From Cyanobacteriota bacterium (GTDB taxonomy: Bacteria > Acidobacteriota > Vicinamibacteria > Vicinamibacterales > UBA2999): DNA of 64,000 bases. The stretch is taken from contig JAIEMQ010000027.1 of NCBI GenBank assembly GCA_019752015.1, positions 1 to 64,000 on the forward strand, given 5' to 3'. Numbering within the stretch: position 1 is the first letter of the stretch; each line of letters begins with the position of its first letter. Positions 25,113-33,704 of the stretch are shown here, one piece after another. The translations under genes and the position numbers were made by a program. The notes below the pieces were generated by a model, which saw only the letters and a list, made by a program, of their open reading frames with translations, ran no database searches and was not told where the DNA came from.

Positions 25113-26047
25113 GCGACTTCGCGACACTGCTGGAGCAGGAATTCGGCGCCGATCGCGTGCAGCGCGAGGTGGCGCTGGCGCCGTTCACAACGTTCAAGGT
25201 CGGCGGTCCCGCCGAGGTGCTGATCGAGACGCGCACCGAAGACGAAATCATTCGCGCCGCCAGGCTGGCGCGGTCAGCGGGCGTGAAGGTGACGATGCTC
25301 GGCGGCGGATCGAACGTGCTGATCGCCGATTCGGGCGTCCGCGGCCTGGTGATTCGAACGAGAGGCGGTGACGTGACGCCGATTGGCGATCGATTGGTCA
25401 AGGCGGATGCGGCCGTCACGATTAACGGCCTGGTGAGATGGACGATCAACCGCGGCTGCGCGGCTCTCGAGGCGTGGGCGGGAACGCCCGGCACGGTGGG
25501 CGGAGCGATCTACGGCAACGCGCACTGGAAGAAAACCAACATCGGTGATCTCATCGAGAGCGTGCGGCTCGTGAAGCCGGACGGCACTCTGCTGCAGGCG
25601 CCGGCCGATCGCATGGAATTCGAATACGACTACAGCCGCCTGAAGCGCACCGGCGAGATCGTGTTGTGGGCGGCGTTCCGGGTGACGCCGGGCCGCGATC
25701 CCGCGGCGTTGCGGCTCATCGCGCGCGAGTCGCTGGCGTTCCGGAAGCGCACTCAGCCGCTGGAATCACCGAGCGCCGGCTGCATTTTCATGAACCCCGA
25801 CCCATCGCGCGACAAGGTGCCCGAGGGCATACCGCCGTCGGCGGGCGCGCTCGTCGATCGCGCGGGCCTCAAGGGCGCCGCGGTCGGCGGCGCGCGAGTG
25901 TCCCCGACGCACGCGAACTTCATCATCAACGACGGCTCAGCTAGCGCCGCCGAAATCCACACGCTGGTCGAGAACTGCCGCCATGCCGTGAAAGACCGAT
26001 TCGGCGTCGCGCTCCGAAGTGAGATCATTTGCCTGGGTGACTTCTAG
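25109..26047 (+). CDS. murB: UDP-N-acetylenolpyruvoylglucosamine reductase MurB
   Basis: FAD enzyme that reduces the product of MurA to UDP-MurNAc. The FAD loop LGGGSNVLIAD is at 64-74, and TPGTVGGAIYGNAHW holds the substrate site. The catalytic serine position of E. coli MurB (AGSFFKNP) reads AGCIFMNP here, so the proton donor would be C225; Cys at this position also occurs in other bacterial MurBs as far as I know. The length of 312 and the missing type I extra loop suggest type II. Its stop overlaps the murA GTG by one base. Confidence 0.93.
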   Translation: MSDFATLLEQEFGADRVQREVALAPFTTFKVGGPAEVLIETRTEDEIIRAARLARSAGVKVTMLGGGSNVLIADSGVRGLVIRTRGGDVTPIGDRLVKADAAVTINGLVRWTINRGCAALEAWAGTPGTVGGAIYGNAHWKKTNIGDLIESVRLVKPDGTLLQAPADRMEFEYDYSRLKRTGEIVLWAAFRVTPGRDPAALRLIARESLAFRKRTQPLESPSAGCIFMNPDPSRDKVPEGIPPSAGALVDRAGLKGAAVGGARVSPTHANFIINDGSASAAEIHTLVENCRHAVKDRFGVALRSEIICLGDF

Positions 26048-27300
26048 TGTCGACATTGGTGATTGAAGGCGGCCGCCGCATTGAAGGGCGCGTCGATGTT
26101 GAGGGCAACAAGAATGCGGCGCTGCCGCTGCTGGCGGCGTGCCTGCTGACCGACGAATGGTGCACGCTCGCCAACATGCCGCGTATCGCGGACGTCGAAG
26201 TGATGGCGCGGCTGCTGCTGGATCTCGGCGCCGAGGTCGAAGGCATCGGCAGCACCACGCTGCGGATCCGCTGCGCCAACGTCACCAAGGACGAACCCGA
26301 CAGCACCTTGGTGGGAAGGCTGCGCGGTTCGGTGCTCCTGCTTGGTCCCTTGCTGGCACGGCGTGGCCGCGCGGTGGTGGCGCCTCCGGGCGGCGACTTT
26401 CCCGCCCGCCGCACCATCAAGACGCACCTCGAAGCGCTCGTCGCCATGGGCGCTCGCGGCATCGCCGGATCGGGCCACCGCCTCGAGGTGCCGGGCGGCT
26501 TGAAGCCGGCGTCGATCTACCTGGATGAAGCCTCGGTCACGGGCACCGAGACGGCGTTGCTGGCGGCGGCCGCCGCGCCAGGGGTCAGCGAGATTCGTCA
26601 CGCCGCCTGCGAACCGCACGTCGTCGAGCTCTGCGAATTCCTGCGCGCCATGGGCGCGGGCGTCAGCGGCGAAGGCTCACCGACGATCCGCGTCGAAGGC
26701 GTCGCGACACTGAACGGCGCCACGAAGGCGCTCTACGGCGACTACATCGAAGCGGGCAGTTGGGCGGTGGTCGGCGCGATTACCGGCGGGCACATCGACG
26801 TCGGTGGCACTCGCCCGGTCGACATGGAAGTGGTTGCATCGGTGCTCACCAAAATGGGCGTGACGTGCGTTCAGGACAACGACGTGTTTCGCGTTGAAGT
26901 GAAGAAGCTGGTCGGCGCCGGCAGAATCACCACCAGCCTGTGGCCCGGCTTCCCAAGCGACCTGGTCAGCCTCGTCACCGTCCTCGCCACGCAGGCCGAG
27001 GGCGCCACGCTGGTGCACGACTGGATGTATGAGCTGCGTCTCTTCGCGCTGGAGCAGATGAGCGGCATGGGTGCCGATCTGTTCCTGTGCGATCCGCATC
27101 GCATCATCGTGACCGGTCCGCGGCGGCTGAGAGGGAAGTCGCTCGACAGCCGCGATATCCGATCGGGAATGGCGTTGATCGCCGCGGGATTGATCGCCGA
27201 TGGCCAGAGCCGTATCGAACCGCTCGAAACCGTCGAGCGCGGCTACAGCCGTCTCGTCGAGCGCCTGCAGAAGCTCGGCGCGTCGGTGGCGAAGATCTAA
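26047..27300 (+). CDS. murA: UDP-GlcNAc enolpyruvyl transferase MurA, with Asp at the catalytic Cys site
   Basis: First committed step of murein synthesis: transfer of enolpyruvate from PEP to UDP-GlcNAc. The 417 residues have the EPSP-synthase-like fold signature with EGNKNAALPLLA near the start (K22, N23). The catalytic loop, PGGC(T)IGARP in E. coli, reads PPGGDFPARR here: D117 stands where Cys115 is, and IG.RP is changed. MurA proteins with Asp at this site work but are naturally insensitive to fosfomycin in some bacteria. It is coupled to murB, and its stop overlaps the stop of the convergent secretin gene. Confidence 0.9.
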   Translation: MSTLVIEGGRRIEGRVDVEGNKNAALPLLAACLLTDEWCTLANMPRIADVEVMARLLLDLGAEVEGIGSTTLRIRCANVTKDEPDSTLVGRLRGSVLLLGPLLARRGRAVVAPPGGDFPARRTIKTHLEALVAMGARGIAGSGHRLEVPGGLKPASIYLDEASVTGTETALLAAAAAPGVSEIRHAACEPHVVELCEFLRAMGAGVSGEGSPTIRVEGVATLNGATKALYGDYIEAGSWAVVGAITGGHIDVGGTRPVDMEVVASVLTKMGVTCVQDNDVFRVEVKKLVGAGRITTSLWPGFPSDLVSLVTVLATQAEGATLVHDWMYELRLFALEQMSGMGADLFLCDPHRIIVTGPRRLRGKSLDSRDIRSGMALIAAGLIADGQSRIEPLETVERGYSRLVERLQKLGASVAKI

Positions 27301-29153
27301 CCCTTCGGTGGCTTGACCGGCGGCACCGTCACCGGTGTTGACGGGCCTGGCGCGCTCGGGAACTGCGGCGCGAGTGCCGGCGCGGCATCGCCGCCCGGCG
27401 GTTTGGGCGCAGCCGGCAACGGCAGCGGCAACGGCATGACCGGGGGCATTTCCGTCAGCGGTGCGCCGCCGTCGCGGCCGACCTTGAACGGCTGCAGATC
27501 TTCGGCGGTCAGGTTCAGCACGCGGACGATGCGCGGCGTCAGCGTCAGGATGATGTCCGTCTCCTGCGTGTCCCTCTTGTTATACGAGAACAGCTTGCCG
27601 AGCACCGGGATGTCGCCGAGGCCCGGGATCGTCGCGACCGACGTGCGCTCTTCATCGCGGATCAAGCCGGCGAGCATGTTCGTTTCGCCATCCTTCAAGC
27701 GGATCACCGTGTTGATCTGGCGGCTGCCGAACGTGGGGAGGTCGCCGAATCCCTTGCCGGAGATGCTGCTCAATTCCACCTTCAACGCCAGCGACACCGC
27801 ATCGTCGTGGTGCATGCGCGGCGTGATGTCGATGTTGACGCCGATCGGCTCGTAGTTGAACGAGGTGATCGGCTGCGTCTGCACGCCGCCGGCGGCGATC
27901 GGCGCGAACGTCGTCACCGGCACCGGCACGCGCTCACCGAAGCGCGCCTGCGCCGGAATGCCCTCCGTCGTGCGCAGCTGCGGATTGGCGAGGATGCGCG
28001 TCGCGGTGTCGGTCTTCAACAGCCGGTAATAGAGCGACGGCAGGCTGGTCAGCTGCACGTCGGCGCTGGTCAGGTTCGACAGGCCGCGTAGTGACAGACC
28101 TGCAGGGTTCACGCCCAGCGAACCGCTCAGACCCGGCGAGCCCGGCGAGGCGAGCTGCAATCCGTATTCCTGCAGGTGCGTGCGATTCACCTCGAGCAGC
28201 TCGACGTCGATGATCACCTCGGGACGCGCCTTGTCGATCGCCGTGATGATTTTTCCGGCGGCGGTAATACGCTCCGGCGTGTCCTTGATCGTGATCGCGT
28301 TGGTCGCCGTGATCGTCGAGATGCGGCGGGCGTCCACGACGATGCGCAGCATGTCGACGGTTTCCTTGAGATCGGCGTTGCTCAAATAGAACGTGCGGAC
28401 GATTTCCTCTTCGTACTCGCGGCGCTTTGCCGCCGTATCCGGGACCACGGTGATGGTGCGCGGCGCGGTGACGCGCCAGAAGTTACGCGTCGTCAGCGAC
28501 AGGCCATTGAGCGCTTCTTCGAGCGACTGCCCGCGCAGATCGATCGACACGGGCTGATCGCGGAACGTCGGATCGAACATCACGCCGAGGTTCGTGAACT
28601 TGCCGATCGCCGAGTAGACGTCCCGCGCGCTGGCGTCGCGGAAGACGACTGAGTCGGGCAGCTTCGCGTCCTTCGGGAGATCGGTGCCGGGCAGGGGGGC
28701 CGCGAGGCTCTGCTCGATCAGCGACTCGAGCCGCGTCTTGCCGTCCTCGCGGACCGCGATCTTCGCGCGCAGCTGCGCCCGCGTGTCCTGCAGCTCGCGC
28801 TCGATCTCGGCGTTGGCGGCATTCAGTTCCGCCGCGAGCTGATACTCGACCAGCGCTTCTTCGAGCTTGCCGGTCGACGTCAGCCGCCGTGCCCTGGTGA
28901 AGTGATCCTGCGAGGCGCGCAGCTTGGCGCGCTCGAGACCCTGCCGCGCTTCGCGGCTGTCCGGATTCTCGCGAAGCAGTTTGGTGTATTCCGCGACGGC
29001 GATGTCGTAGTTCTGCGACAGCTCGGCGTTGCGGGCGGCGCGAATCGATCCGCCGCTGGCGCAGGACACCAGCGTGGCTGCGACCAGCATGGCCAGCGCG
29101 GCAACAGCGACACGGGATGAGCGGGCGAGGGAGCTATTGGGCACGGCCACCAT
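27297..29153 (-). CDS. TPR-containing secretin, GspD-like lipoprotein
   Basis: 618 residues. A lipoprotein signal peptide ends in LVSC (C31), followed by TPR-like helices (about 38-140) and an STN/N0-type domain (VVFRDASARDVYSAIGKF...). The secretin core from about 330 includes VIIDVELLEVNR and the closing VPGLGDIPVLGKLFSY-like motif (IPGLGDIPVLGKLFSYNKRDT). The C-terminus is Pro-rich. It would form an outer-membrane ring for a type II secretion- or pilus-like system. No other gsp genes adjoin it except a GspC/PilP-like gene far away at 57355. It is followed by no gene in the same operon, and it overlaps lolA-like by 20 bp. Confidence 0.85.
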   Translation of the reverse strand: MVAVPNSSLARSSRVAVAALAMLVAATLVSCASGGSIRAARNAELSQNYDIAVAEYTKLLRENPDSREARQGLERAKLRASQDHFTRARRLTSTGKLEEALVEYQLAAELNAANAEIERELQDTRAQLRAKIAVREDGKTRLESLIEQSLAAPLPGTDLPKDAKLPDSVVFRDASARDVYSAIGKFTNLGVMFDPTFRDQPVSIDLRGQSLEEALNGLSLTTRNFWRVTAPRTITVVPDTAAKRREYEEEIVRTFYLSNADLKETVDMLRIVVDARRISTITATNAITIKDTPERITAAGKIITAIDKARPEVIIDVELLEVNRTHLQEYGLQLASPGSPGLSGSLGVNPAGLSLRGLSNLTSADVQLTSLPSLYYRLLKTDTATRILANPQLRTTEGIPAQARFGERVPVPVTTFAPIAAGGVQTQPITSFNYEPIGVNIDITPRMHHDDAVSLALKVELSSISGKGFGDLPTFGSRQINTVIRLKDGETNMLAGLIRDEERTSVATIPGLGDIPVLGKLFSYNKRDTQETDIILTLTPRIVRVLNLTAEDLQPFKVGRDGGAPLTEMPPVMPLPLPLPAAPKPPGGDAAPALAPQFPSAPGPSTPVTVPPVKPPKG

Positions 29154-29799
29154 TGGTTACCACATCGACGCCGCGTGGAATGCGAAACTCGAATTGTTTA
29201 TCGGACAAACCCCGGTTTTCCTTCAGGTTCGTGAAGGCGAACGACGATCGGCCGCCCTGCACGTCGACGGCGGTGAGGAACTGGATCTGGAGCGTCCTGG
29301 GATCGATCCCGATTCCGATCGATTCGTATTCCTCGCTCTTCTTCCTGGGCACCAGTTGCAGCGTGACGAGGCCCGCTGCAGCGCCGGGCAATGCCGTGAA
29401 GGCGGGCGTGTAGTCGCGCGCGAGATCGGAGGTGCCGGCCAGGAACATGGCCGGGATATCACCCTGATCGGGACCCGGCGCCGGGCTCACGATCACCTGC
29501 CTGTCGGCGACGAGATGCGTGTAGAGGCGCGTGCCGTCGGAGACGAATTCCTTTTTTTCGGGCTTCGTGTAGGTGAAGCGCATCCGGCCGGGCCGCTTGA
29601 TTGCCACCGTGCCGCGCTCGGTCGTCTTCGTTCGCAGCACGCCGCCTTCATAGGTCTGGACGAAGTCGGCCTGGATGTCCTTGATGCCGTTGTAACGCTG
29701 CTGCACCTTTGCGGCAAGCGCGACGGGGTCATTGGTTTGCGCGCCGGTGCCGATCGCCAGCGCCATCGCCGAAGCCAGAAAAACTTTCATGAGTCCCAT
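29134..29799 (-). CDS. LolA-like outer-membrane lipoprotein carrier
   Basis: 221 residues with a signal peptide (MGLMKVFLASAMALAIGTGAQT). A LolA/LolB-like beta fold follows: KVQQRYNGIKDIQADFVQTY, the RGTVAIKRPGRMRFTYTKPEKKEFVSDG stretch, and GSDL-like strands after it. LolA carries lipoproteins across the periplasm. Its gene lies upstream of the secretin lipoprotein, a likely client; this link is inferred. Start ATG 29799 is chosen over 29790 because GGAAG lies about 10 bases upstream; both are possible. Confidence 0.83.
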   Translation of the reverse strand: MGLMKVFLASAMALAIGTGAQTNDPVALAAKVQQRYNGIKDIQADFVQTYEGGVLRTKTTERGTVAIKRPGRMRFTYTKPEKKEFVSDGTRLYTHLVADRQVIVSPAPGPDQGDIPAMFLAGTSDLARDYTPAFTALPGAAAGLVTLQLVPRKKSEEYESIGIGIDPRTLQIQFLTAVDVQGGRSSFAFTNLKENRGLSDKQFEFRIPRGVDVVTNGGRAQ

Positions 29800-29889
29800 A
29801 CTAGTTCGACTTCCGGGGCAGGAATTCGGCTGCGTGCGTGGCTGAATCAGGCCGAATTTTGATATTATCGTTGAGTTACGGACCTTGAG

Positions 29890-29965
29890 GGCGGCTAGCT
29901 CAGCTGGGAGAGCGCAGCGTTCGCAACGCTGAGGTCGGGAGTTCGATCCTCCTGCCGTCCACCAT
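29890..29965 (+). tRNA. tRNA-Ala (anticodon CGC)
   Basis: A full cloverleaf of 76 bases. The acceptor stem is GGGCGGC/GCCGTCC with the G3-U70 pair that identifies alanine tRNAs. The D arm is GCTC...GAGC. The anticodon stem CAGCG/CGCTG closes the loop TTCGCAA, giving anticodon CGC. The T arm contains GTTCGATCC. Discriminator A and CCA are encoded in the gene (29962-29965). A TATTAT -10-like box lies at 29863-29868. Confidence 0.95.
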
Positions 29966-30069
29966 TCGACGCAACGTGCGCTTGCCTGGCGGCAATCACA
30001 CGTTTTGCTCATGGCAAGCCACCACGGCGTCGAATGCCCTGAGCGAGCGCGGAGCGCGAGTCGAAGGGC
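29965..30069 (+). repeat. Nested inverted repeats between tRNA-Ala and pfkA
   Basis: ATTCGACGC (29965-29973) pairs with GCGTCGAAT (30027-30035), and inside it GCTTGCC (29981-29987) pairs with GGCAAGC (30013-30019). Directly after it comes a GCCCT...AGGGC element (30036-30069) with GAGCG and AGTCGA in the arms, like those at 21137 and 25073. The GAAGGG at its end (30063-30068) is 7 bases before the pfkA GTG. Confidence 0.7.
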
Positions 30070-30075
30070 TCACTA

Positions 30076-31158
30076 GTGCCTCAAATCAAACGAATCGGCG
30101 TTCTGACGGGCGGCGGTGACGCACCGGGACTCAATGCGGTCATTCGCGCCGTCGTAAAGTCCGCGTTCAACGCGGGCATCGAGGTCGTTGGCCTCGAGGA
30201 CAGCTTTGACGGGCTGCTCGATCCCACGCGGTCGCGCATCCTGACGCCGAAAGACGTCACCGGCATTCTGCGGCTGGGCGGCACCATCCTCGGCACCACG
30301 AATCACGGCAACCCGTTCGAGTATCCGGTCGACACGCCAGAAGGCAAGGTCGATTATTCCGATCGCGTCGTCGACACGTTCCACAAGATGGGACTGCAGG
30401 CGCTCGTGGTGATCGGCGGCGACGGATCGCTCAGCATCGCGCACCAGTTCTACCTGAAGGGCATCCCCGTCGTCGGCGTGCCGAAGACGATCGACAACGA
30501 CATCGTCGGCACGACGAGCTGTTTCGGATTCGATACCGCGGTGGCATTCGCGGCGGAGGCGATCGATCGGCTGCACACCACCGCCGAAGCGCACAAACGC
30601 ATCATGGTCGTCGAGGTGATGGGCCGCTACGCCGGGTGGATCGCGCTGCAGGGCGGCATCGCCGGCGGCGCCGACGTGATTCTGCTGCCCGAGATTCCTT
30701 ACGATCCGGAAAAGGTCGCCGCGGCGATCCGGAGGCGCAAGGAGATCGGTGCGAAGTTCAGCATCATCGTCGTGGCCGAAGGCGCCAAGCCGGTCGGCGG
30801 CAGCTTCACGGTGCGTGAAGCCGCGCGCGCCGGATATGTCGAGCGTCTCGGCGGCGTCGGCGTCCTGCTGGCCGAGCAACTCGACGAGATGACCGGAGTG
30901 GAAGCGCGCTGCGTGGTGCTCGGCCACCTGCAGCGCGGCGGCGGACCGACCGCGTTCGATCGCGTGCTGGCCACCAGGTTCGGCGGCGCGGCGGTGCAAC
31001 TGATCCAGCGTGGCGTGTTTGGAAAGATGGTCGCGAACAATCCGCCGGACATCGTGCCGATCCCGCTCGCGGATGTCGTTGGACGAACCAAGACGGTGCC
31101 GCTCGATTCAGATCTGATCAAGACCGCGCGCGCGATCGGCGTCTCGCTCGGCGACTAG
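30076..31158 (+). CDS. pfkA: 6-phosphofructokinase, group III type
   Basis: Phosphorylates fructose-6-phosphate in glycolysis. The 360 residues show GGGDAPG (12-18), the phosphate loop GGDGS (114-118) and the catalytic TIDND with D140. The two positions that separate donor types are mixed: Gly in GGDGS (ATP-like; PPi enzymes have GGDD) but Lys in PKTIDND (PPi-like; classic ATP enzymes have PGTIDND). This Gly/Lys pattern is the group III signature, generally ATP-using. GTG 30076 has GAAGGG 7 bases upstream, from a repeat. Its stop overlaps the convergent thrC stop. Confidence 0.93.
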   Translation: MPQIKRIGVLTGGGDAPGLNAVIRAVVKSAFNAGIEVVGLEDSFDGLLDPTRSRILTPKDVTGILRLGGTILGTTNHGNPFEYPVDTPEGKVDYSDRVVDTFHKMGLQALVVIGGDGSLSIAHQFYLKGIPVVGVPKTIDNDIVGTTSCFGFDTAVAFAAEAIDRLHTTAEAHKRIMVVEVMGRYAGWIALQGGIAGGADVILLPEIPYDPEKVAAAIRRRKEIGAKFSIIVVAEGAKPVGGSFTVREAARAGYVERLGGVGVLLAEQLDEMTGVEARCVVLGHLQRGGGPTAFDRVLATRFGGAAVQLIQRGVFGKMVANNPPDIVPIPLADVVGRTKTVPLDSDLIKTARAIGVSLGD

Positions 31159-32345
31159 CTTCTCAATAAGTCGAGATATTTCAGCGCGCCGCCGGTGTTG
31201 AAGAGCACCACGGTCTGGTGTTTCTTGATCGCGCCGTCGGCAACGAGCTTGCGCGCCGCGCTCAACGATGCGGCGCCTTCGGGCGCCGCCGAGACGCCTT
31301 CCTCGCGGCCCATCACTTTCATGTCGTCGACCATCTGCTGATCGCTGACCGCGACGGCGGTGCCGCCGCTCTCGCGGATCGTCCGCAGGATCAGGAAGTC
31401 GGCGATGGCCCGCGGTACGCGCAAGCCATCGGCGACGGTATGCGCATTTTCCCAGGTGCCCGCGGTCTCCTCGCCCTTGCCGAAGGCGCGAATGATCGGG
31501 GCGCATCCTTCGGTCTGCACCGACACCATCTTCGGGCGCCGGCCGGACGAGAGCCACCCGATCGCTTCCATCTCGGCAAACGCTTTCCACATGCCGACGA
31601 GACCGGTGCCGCCGCCAGTCGGATAGATGATCCAGTCGGGGAGTGTCCAATCGAGCTGCTCGGCGAGCTCGTAACCCATCGTCTTCTTGCCTTCGGCGCG
31701 TCCCGCCTCGCGGAACGTCGACACCTCATACCAGCCCCGAGGCTTCGCTGTCGCCGTTGCGACGCGTCCCGCGTCGGTGATCAATCCCTCGACCAGCGTG
31801 ACGTTGGCGCCATAGAGGTGGCATTCGTCGATGAACGGCTGCTTCGCATCTTGGGGAATGAACACTTCGCACTTGATGCCCGCTGCCGCCGCATACGCCG
31901 CCGCGGCGTTGCCGGCGTTACCGGCCGTCGGCAGGAACACCGTCGTTGCGCCGAGCGCCTTCGCGCGCGAGATCGCCGCGGACAGGCCGCGCGCCTTGAA
32001 CGAGTTCGTGGGATTGAGCGACTCGTCCTTGATCATCAATCGATCGAGGCCGAGCGAGGCGCCGAGCCGCTTCGCGTGAATCAGCGGCGTGAATCCCTCA
32101 CCGAGGGTGACGGGCTCGTCGCCGGCGATCAACGGCATCAGCTCGCGGTAGCGCCACATGTTCGGGGCGCGATCGGTGAGCGATTCCTTCTTCCACGCGC
32201 GCGCCGCCGCGAGATCGTAGCGCGCGAGCATCGGCAGCTTGCATGAGGGGCACAGGAAATGGGCTTCGCGCGGATCGAAGGGACCCGCGCCGCATCCGCT
32301 GCTGCACTCGAGATGGGTGAAGTAACTTCTGAAATCTGAAATCAC
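31155..32345 (-). CDS. thrC: Threonine synthase
   Basis: PLP enzyme that makes threonine from phosphohomoserine. The PLP lysine is K117 in NPTNSFKARG. The PTAGNAGNAAAAYAAAAG and TGGGTGLVG phosphate-binding loops are present. The N-terminus has a small zinc ribbon (C14, C18, C32, C35) seen in one branch of the family. The length is 396. It is the last gene of the rplM-rpsI-rpsB-tsf-pyrH-frr run, separated from frr by 5 bp. Confidence 0.93.
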   Translation of the reverse strand: MISDFRSYFTHLECSSGCGAGPFDPREAHFLCPSCKLPMLARYDLAAARAWKKESLTDRAPNMWRYRELMPLIAGDEPVTLGEGFTPLIHAKRLGASLGLDRLMIKDESLNPTNSFKARGLSAAISRAKALGATTVFLPTAGNAGNAAAAYAAAAGIKCEVFIPQDAKQPFIDECHLYGANVTLVEGLITDAGRVATATAKPRGWYEVSTFREAGRAEGKKTMGYELAEQLDWTLPDWIIYPTGGGTGLVGMWKAFAEMEAIGWLSSGRRPKMVSVQTEGCAPIIRAFGKGEETAGTWENAHTVADGLRVPRAIADFLILRTIRESGGTAVAVSDQQMVDDMKVMGREEGVSAAPEGAASLSAARKLVADGAIKKHQTVVLFNTGGALKYLDLLRS

Positions 32346-32350
32346 AAATC

Positions 32351-32920
32351 CTACTTCCCCAGTAGCTCCTGATCTTTCTTGTGCTGCAGGTCGTCGATCA
32401 TCTTGATGTGGGCGTCGGTGACCTTCTGCACGTCGTCGAGCGCCCGCTTCTCGTCGTCCTCTGAGATCTTGTGCTCCTTGAGGAGCTTCTTCAGCTTGTC
32501 GTTGGCTTCACGGCGCACCACGCGGACGTGATTGCGGCCTTCTTCCGCCATCTTGTGAACGTGGCGCGACAGCTCCTTGCGGCGCTCCTCGGTGAGCGAC
32601 GGAATCGGGATGCGCAGCACCTTGCCGTCGCTCGCCGGATTGAGCCCGAGATCCGACAGCCGCACGGCGCGCTCGATCGCGGCCATGGTCGACGGGTCGA
32701 ACGGCTGGGCCACGATCAATGCCGGCTCGGGAATCGACAGGCTGGCCAGCTGGTTGAGCGGCATCTTCGAGCCGTACGCTTCGACCACAACGCCGGTGAG
32801 CATATCGGTCGAGGCGCGCCCGGTCCGCACGCCCGCCAGCTCCTTGCGCACGAACTCAATCTGGCCGTCCATGCGCTTCTTGACTTCGGCCTTCAGACCG
32901 TTCACGTCACTTGCGTCCAT
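32351..32920 (-). CDS. frr: Ribosome recycling factor
   Basis: 189 residues that, with EF-G, split ribosomes after termination. Typical stretches are RTGRASTDMLTGVVVEAYGSKMPLNQLASLSIPEP and PIPSLTEERRKELSRHVHKMAEEGRNHVRVVRREAND. It follows pyrH by 15 bp, the usual pyrH-frr order after tsf. Confidence 0.97.
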   Translation of the reverse strand: MDASDVNGLKAEVKKRMDGQIEFVRKELAGVRTGRASTDMLTGVVVEAYGSKMPLNQLASLSIPEPALIVAQPFDPSTMAAIERAVRLSDLGLNPASDGKVLRIPIPSLTEERRKELSRHVHKMAEEGRNHVRVVRREANDKLKKLLKEHKISEDDEKRALDDVQKVTDAHIKMIDDLQHKKDQELLGK

Positions 32921-32935
32921 AACTGATCCTTGAGA

Positions 32936-33667
32936 TTACGCGGTCACGAGTGTGCCGATGGTCTCGCCCATCACGACGCGGCGGATATTACCCGGCGTCT
33001 TGAGGTTGAAGACCAGGATCGGCAGCTTGTTGTCCATGCACAGCGAGATCGCCGTGGCGTCCATCACCTGAAGGCGCTCCTGCAGGACCTGCAGGTACGA
33101 GATGCGATCGTAGCGCGTCGCCTTCGGATCCTTGACCGGATCCGCGGTGTAGATCCCGTCGACTTTCGTTGCCTTGAGGATGACTTCCGCCTTCATTTCC
33201 ATCGCGCGCAGCGCGGCGGCGGTGTCGGTGGTGAAATACGGATTGCCGGTGCCCGCCGCGAACACGACGACACGGCCTTTTTCGAGGTGGCGCACGGCGC
33301 GGCGGCGAATGAACGGCTCGGCGACCGATCGCATTTCAATGGCCGTCAGCACGCGCGTCGGTACGCCGTTTTTTTCGAGCGCGTCCTGCATCGCGAGCGC
33401 GTTGATGACGGTCGCCAGCATGCCCATGTAATCGCCGGTGGAGCGATCCATGCCCCGGGCGCTGGCCGCGAGACCACGGAAAATGTTGCCGCCGCCGATC
33501 ACGATGGCGGTCTGCACGCCGAGCGACTGGATCTCGGCGATGTCCTGGGCGATGCGCGTCGCGACGGCCGGGTCGATCCCGTAGGGCTGATCGCCCATCA
33601 GGGCTTCGCCCGACAGCTTCAAAAGGATTCGCTGGAAGTGGGGACTCGGGGGAGCGGACTCGGGCAC
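32936..33667 (-). CDS. pyrH: UMP kinase
   Basis: 243 residues of the amino-acid kinase fold that phosphorylate UMP. Start [13 protein letters not shown], then [10 protein letters not shown], then the [17 protein letters not shown] motif. GTG 33667 has no Shine-Dalgarno sequence; instead a TATAAT sequence lies 8 bases upstream on the coding strand. The start codon itself is inside one arm of a hairpin (33661-33699). A leaderless internal promoter or start-masking structure is possible. Confidence 0.95.
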   Translation of the reverse strand: MPESAPPSPHFQRILLKLSGEALMGDQPYGIDPAVATRIAQDIAEIQSLGVQTAIVIGGGNIFRGLAASARGMDRSTGDYMGMLATVINALAMQDALEKNGVPTRVLTAIEMRSVAEPFIRRRAVRHLEKGRVVVFAAGTGNPYFTTDTAAALRAMEMKAEVILKATKVDGIYTADPVKDPKATRYDRISYLQVLQERLQVMDATAISLCMDNKLPILVFNLKTPGNIRRVVMGETIGTLVTA

Positions 33668-33699
33668 AAACAGGGATTATATAACCCTGCTCGTGCCCG
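33661..33699 (-). promoter_or_regulatory. Hairpin with TATAAT over the pyrH start codon
   Basis: Outer arms CGGGCAC (33693-33699 on the minus strand) and GTGCCCG (33661-33667) pair over the pyrH GTG. The inner near-palindrome is CAGGG(A)TTAT/ATAACCCTG (33671-33689). On the minus strand it contains TATAAT (33677-33682). It may be an internal promoter giving a leaderless pyrH mRNA, an attenuator between tsf and pyrH, or both. Confidence 0.45.
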
Positions 33700-33704
33700 T
33701 CTGA

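Noticed and set aside
29965-30035. Inverted repeat after tRNA-Ala as an integration (att) site
   Set aside because: No integrase or duplicated tRNA end is present in the window, so an att site is not supported.
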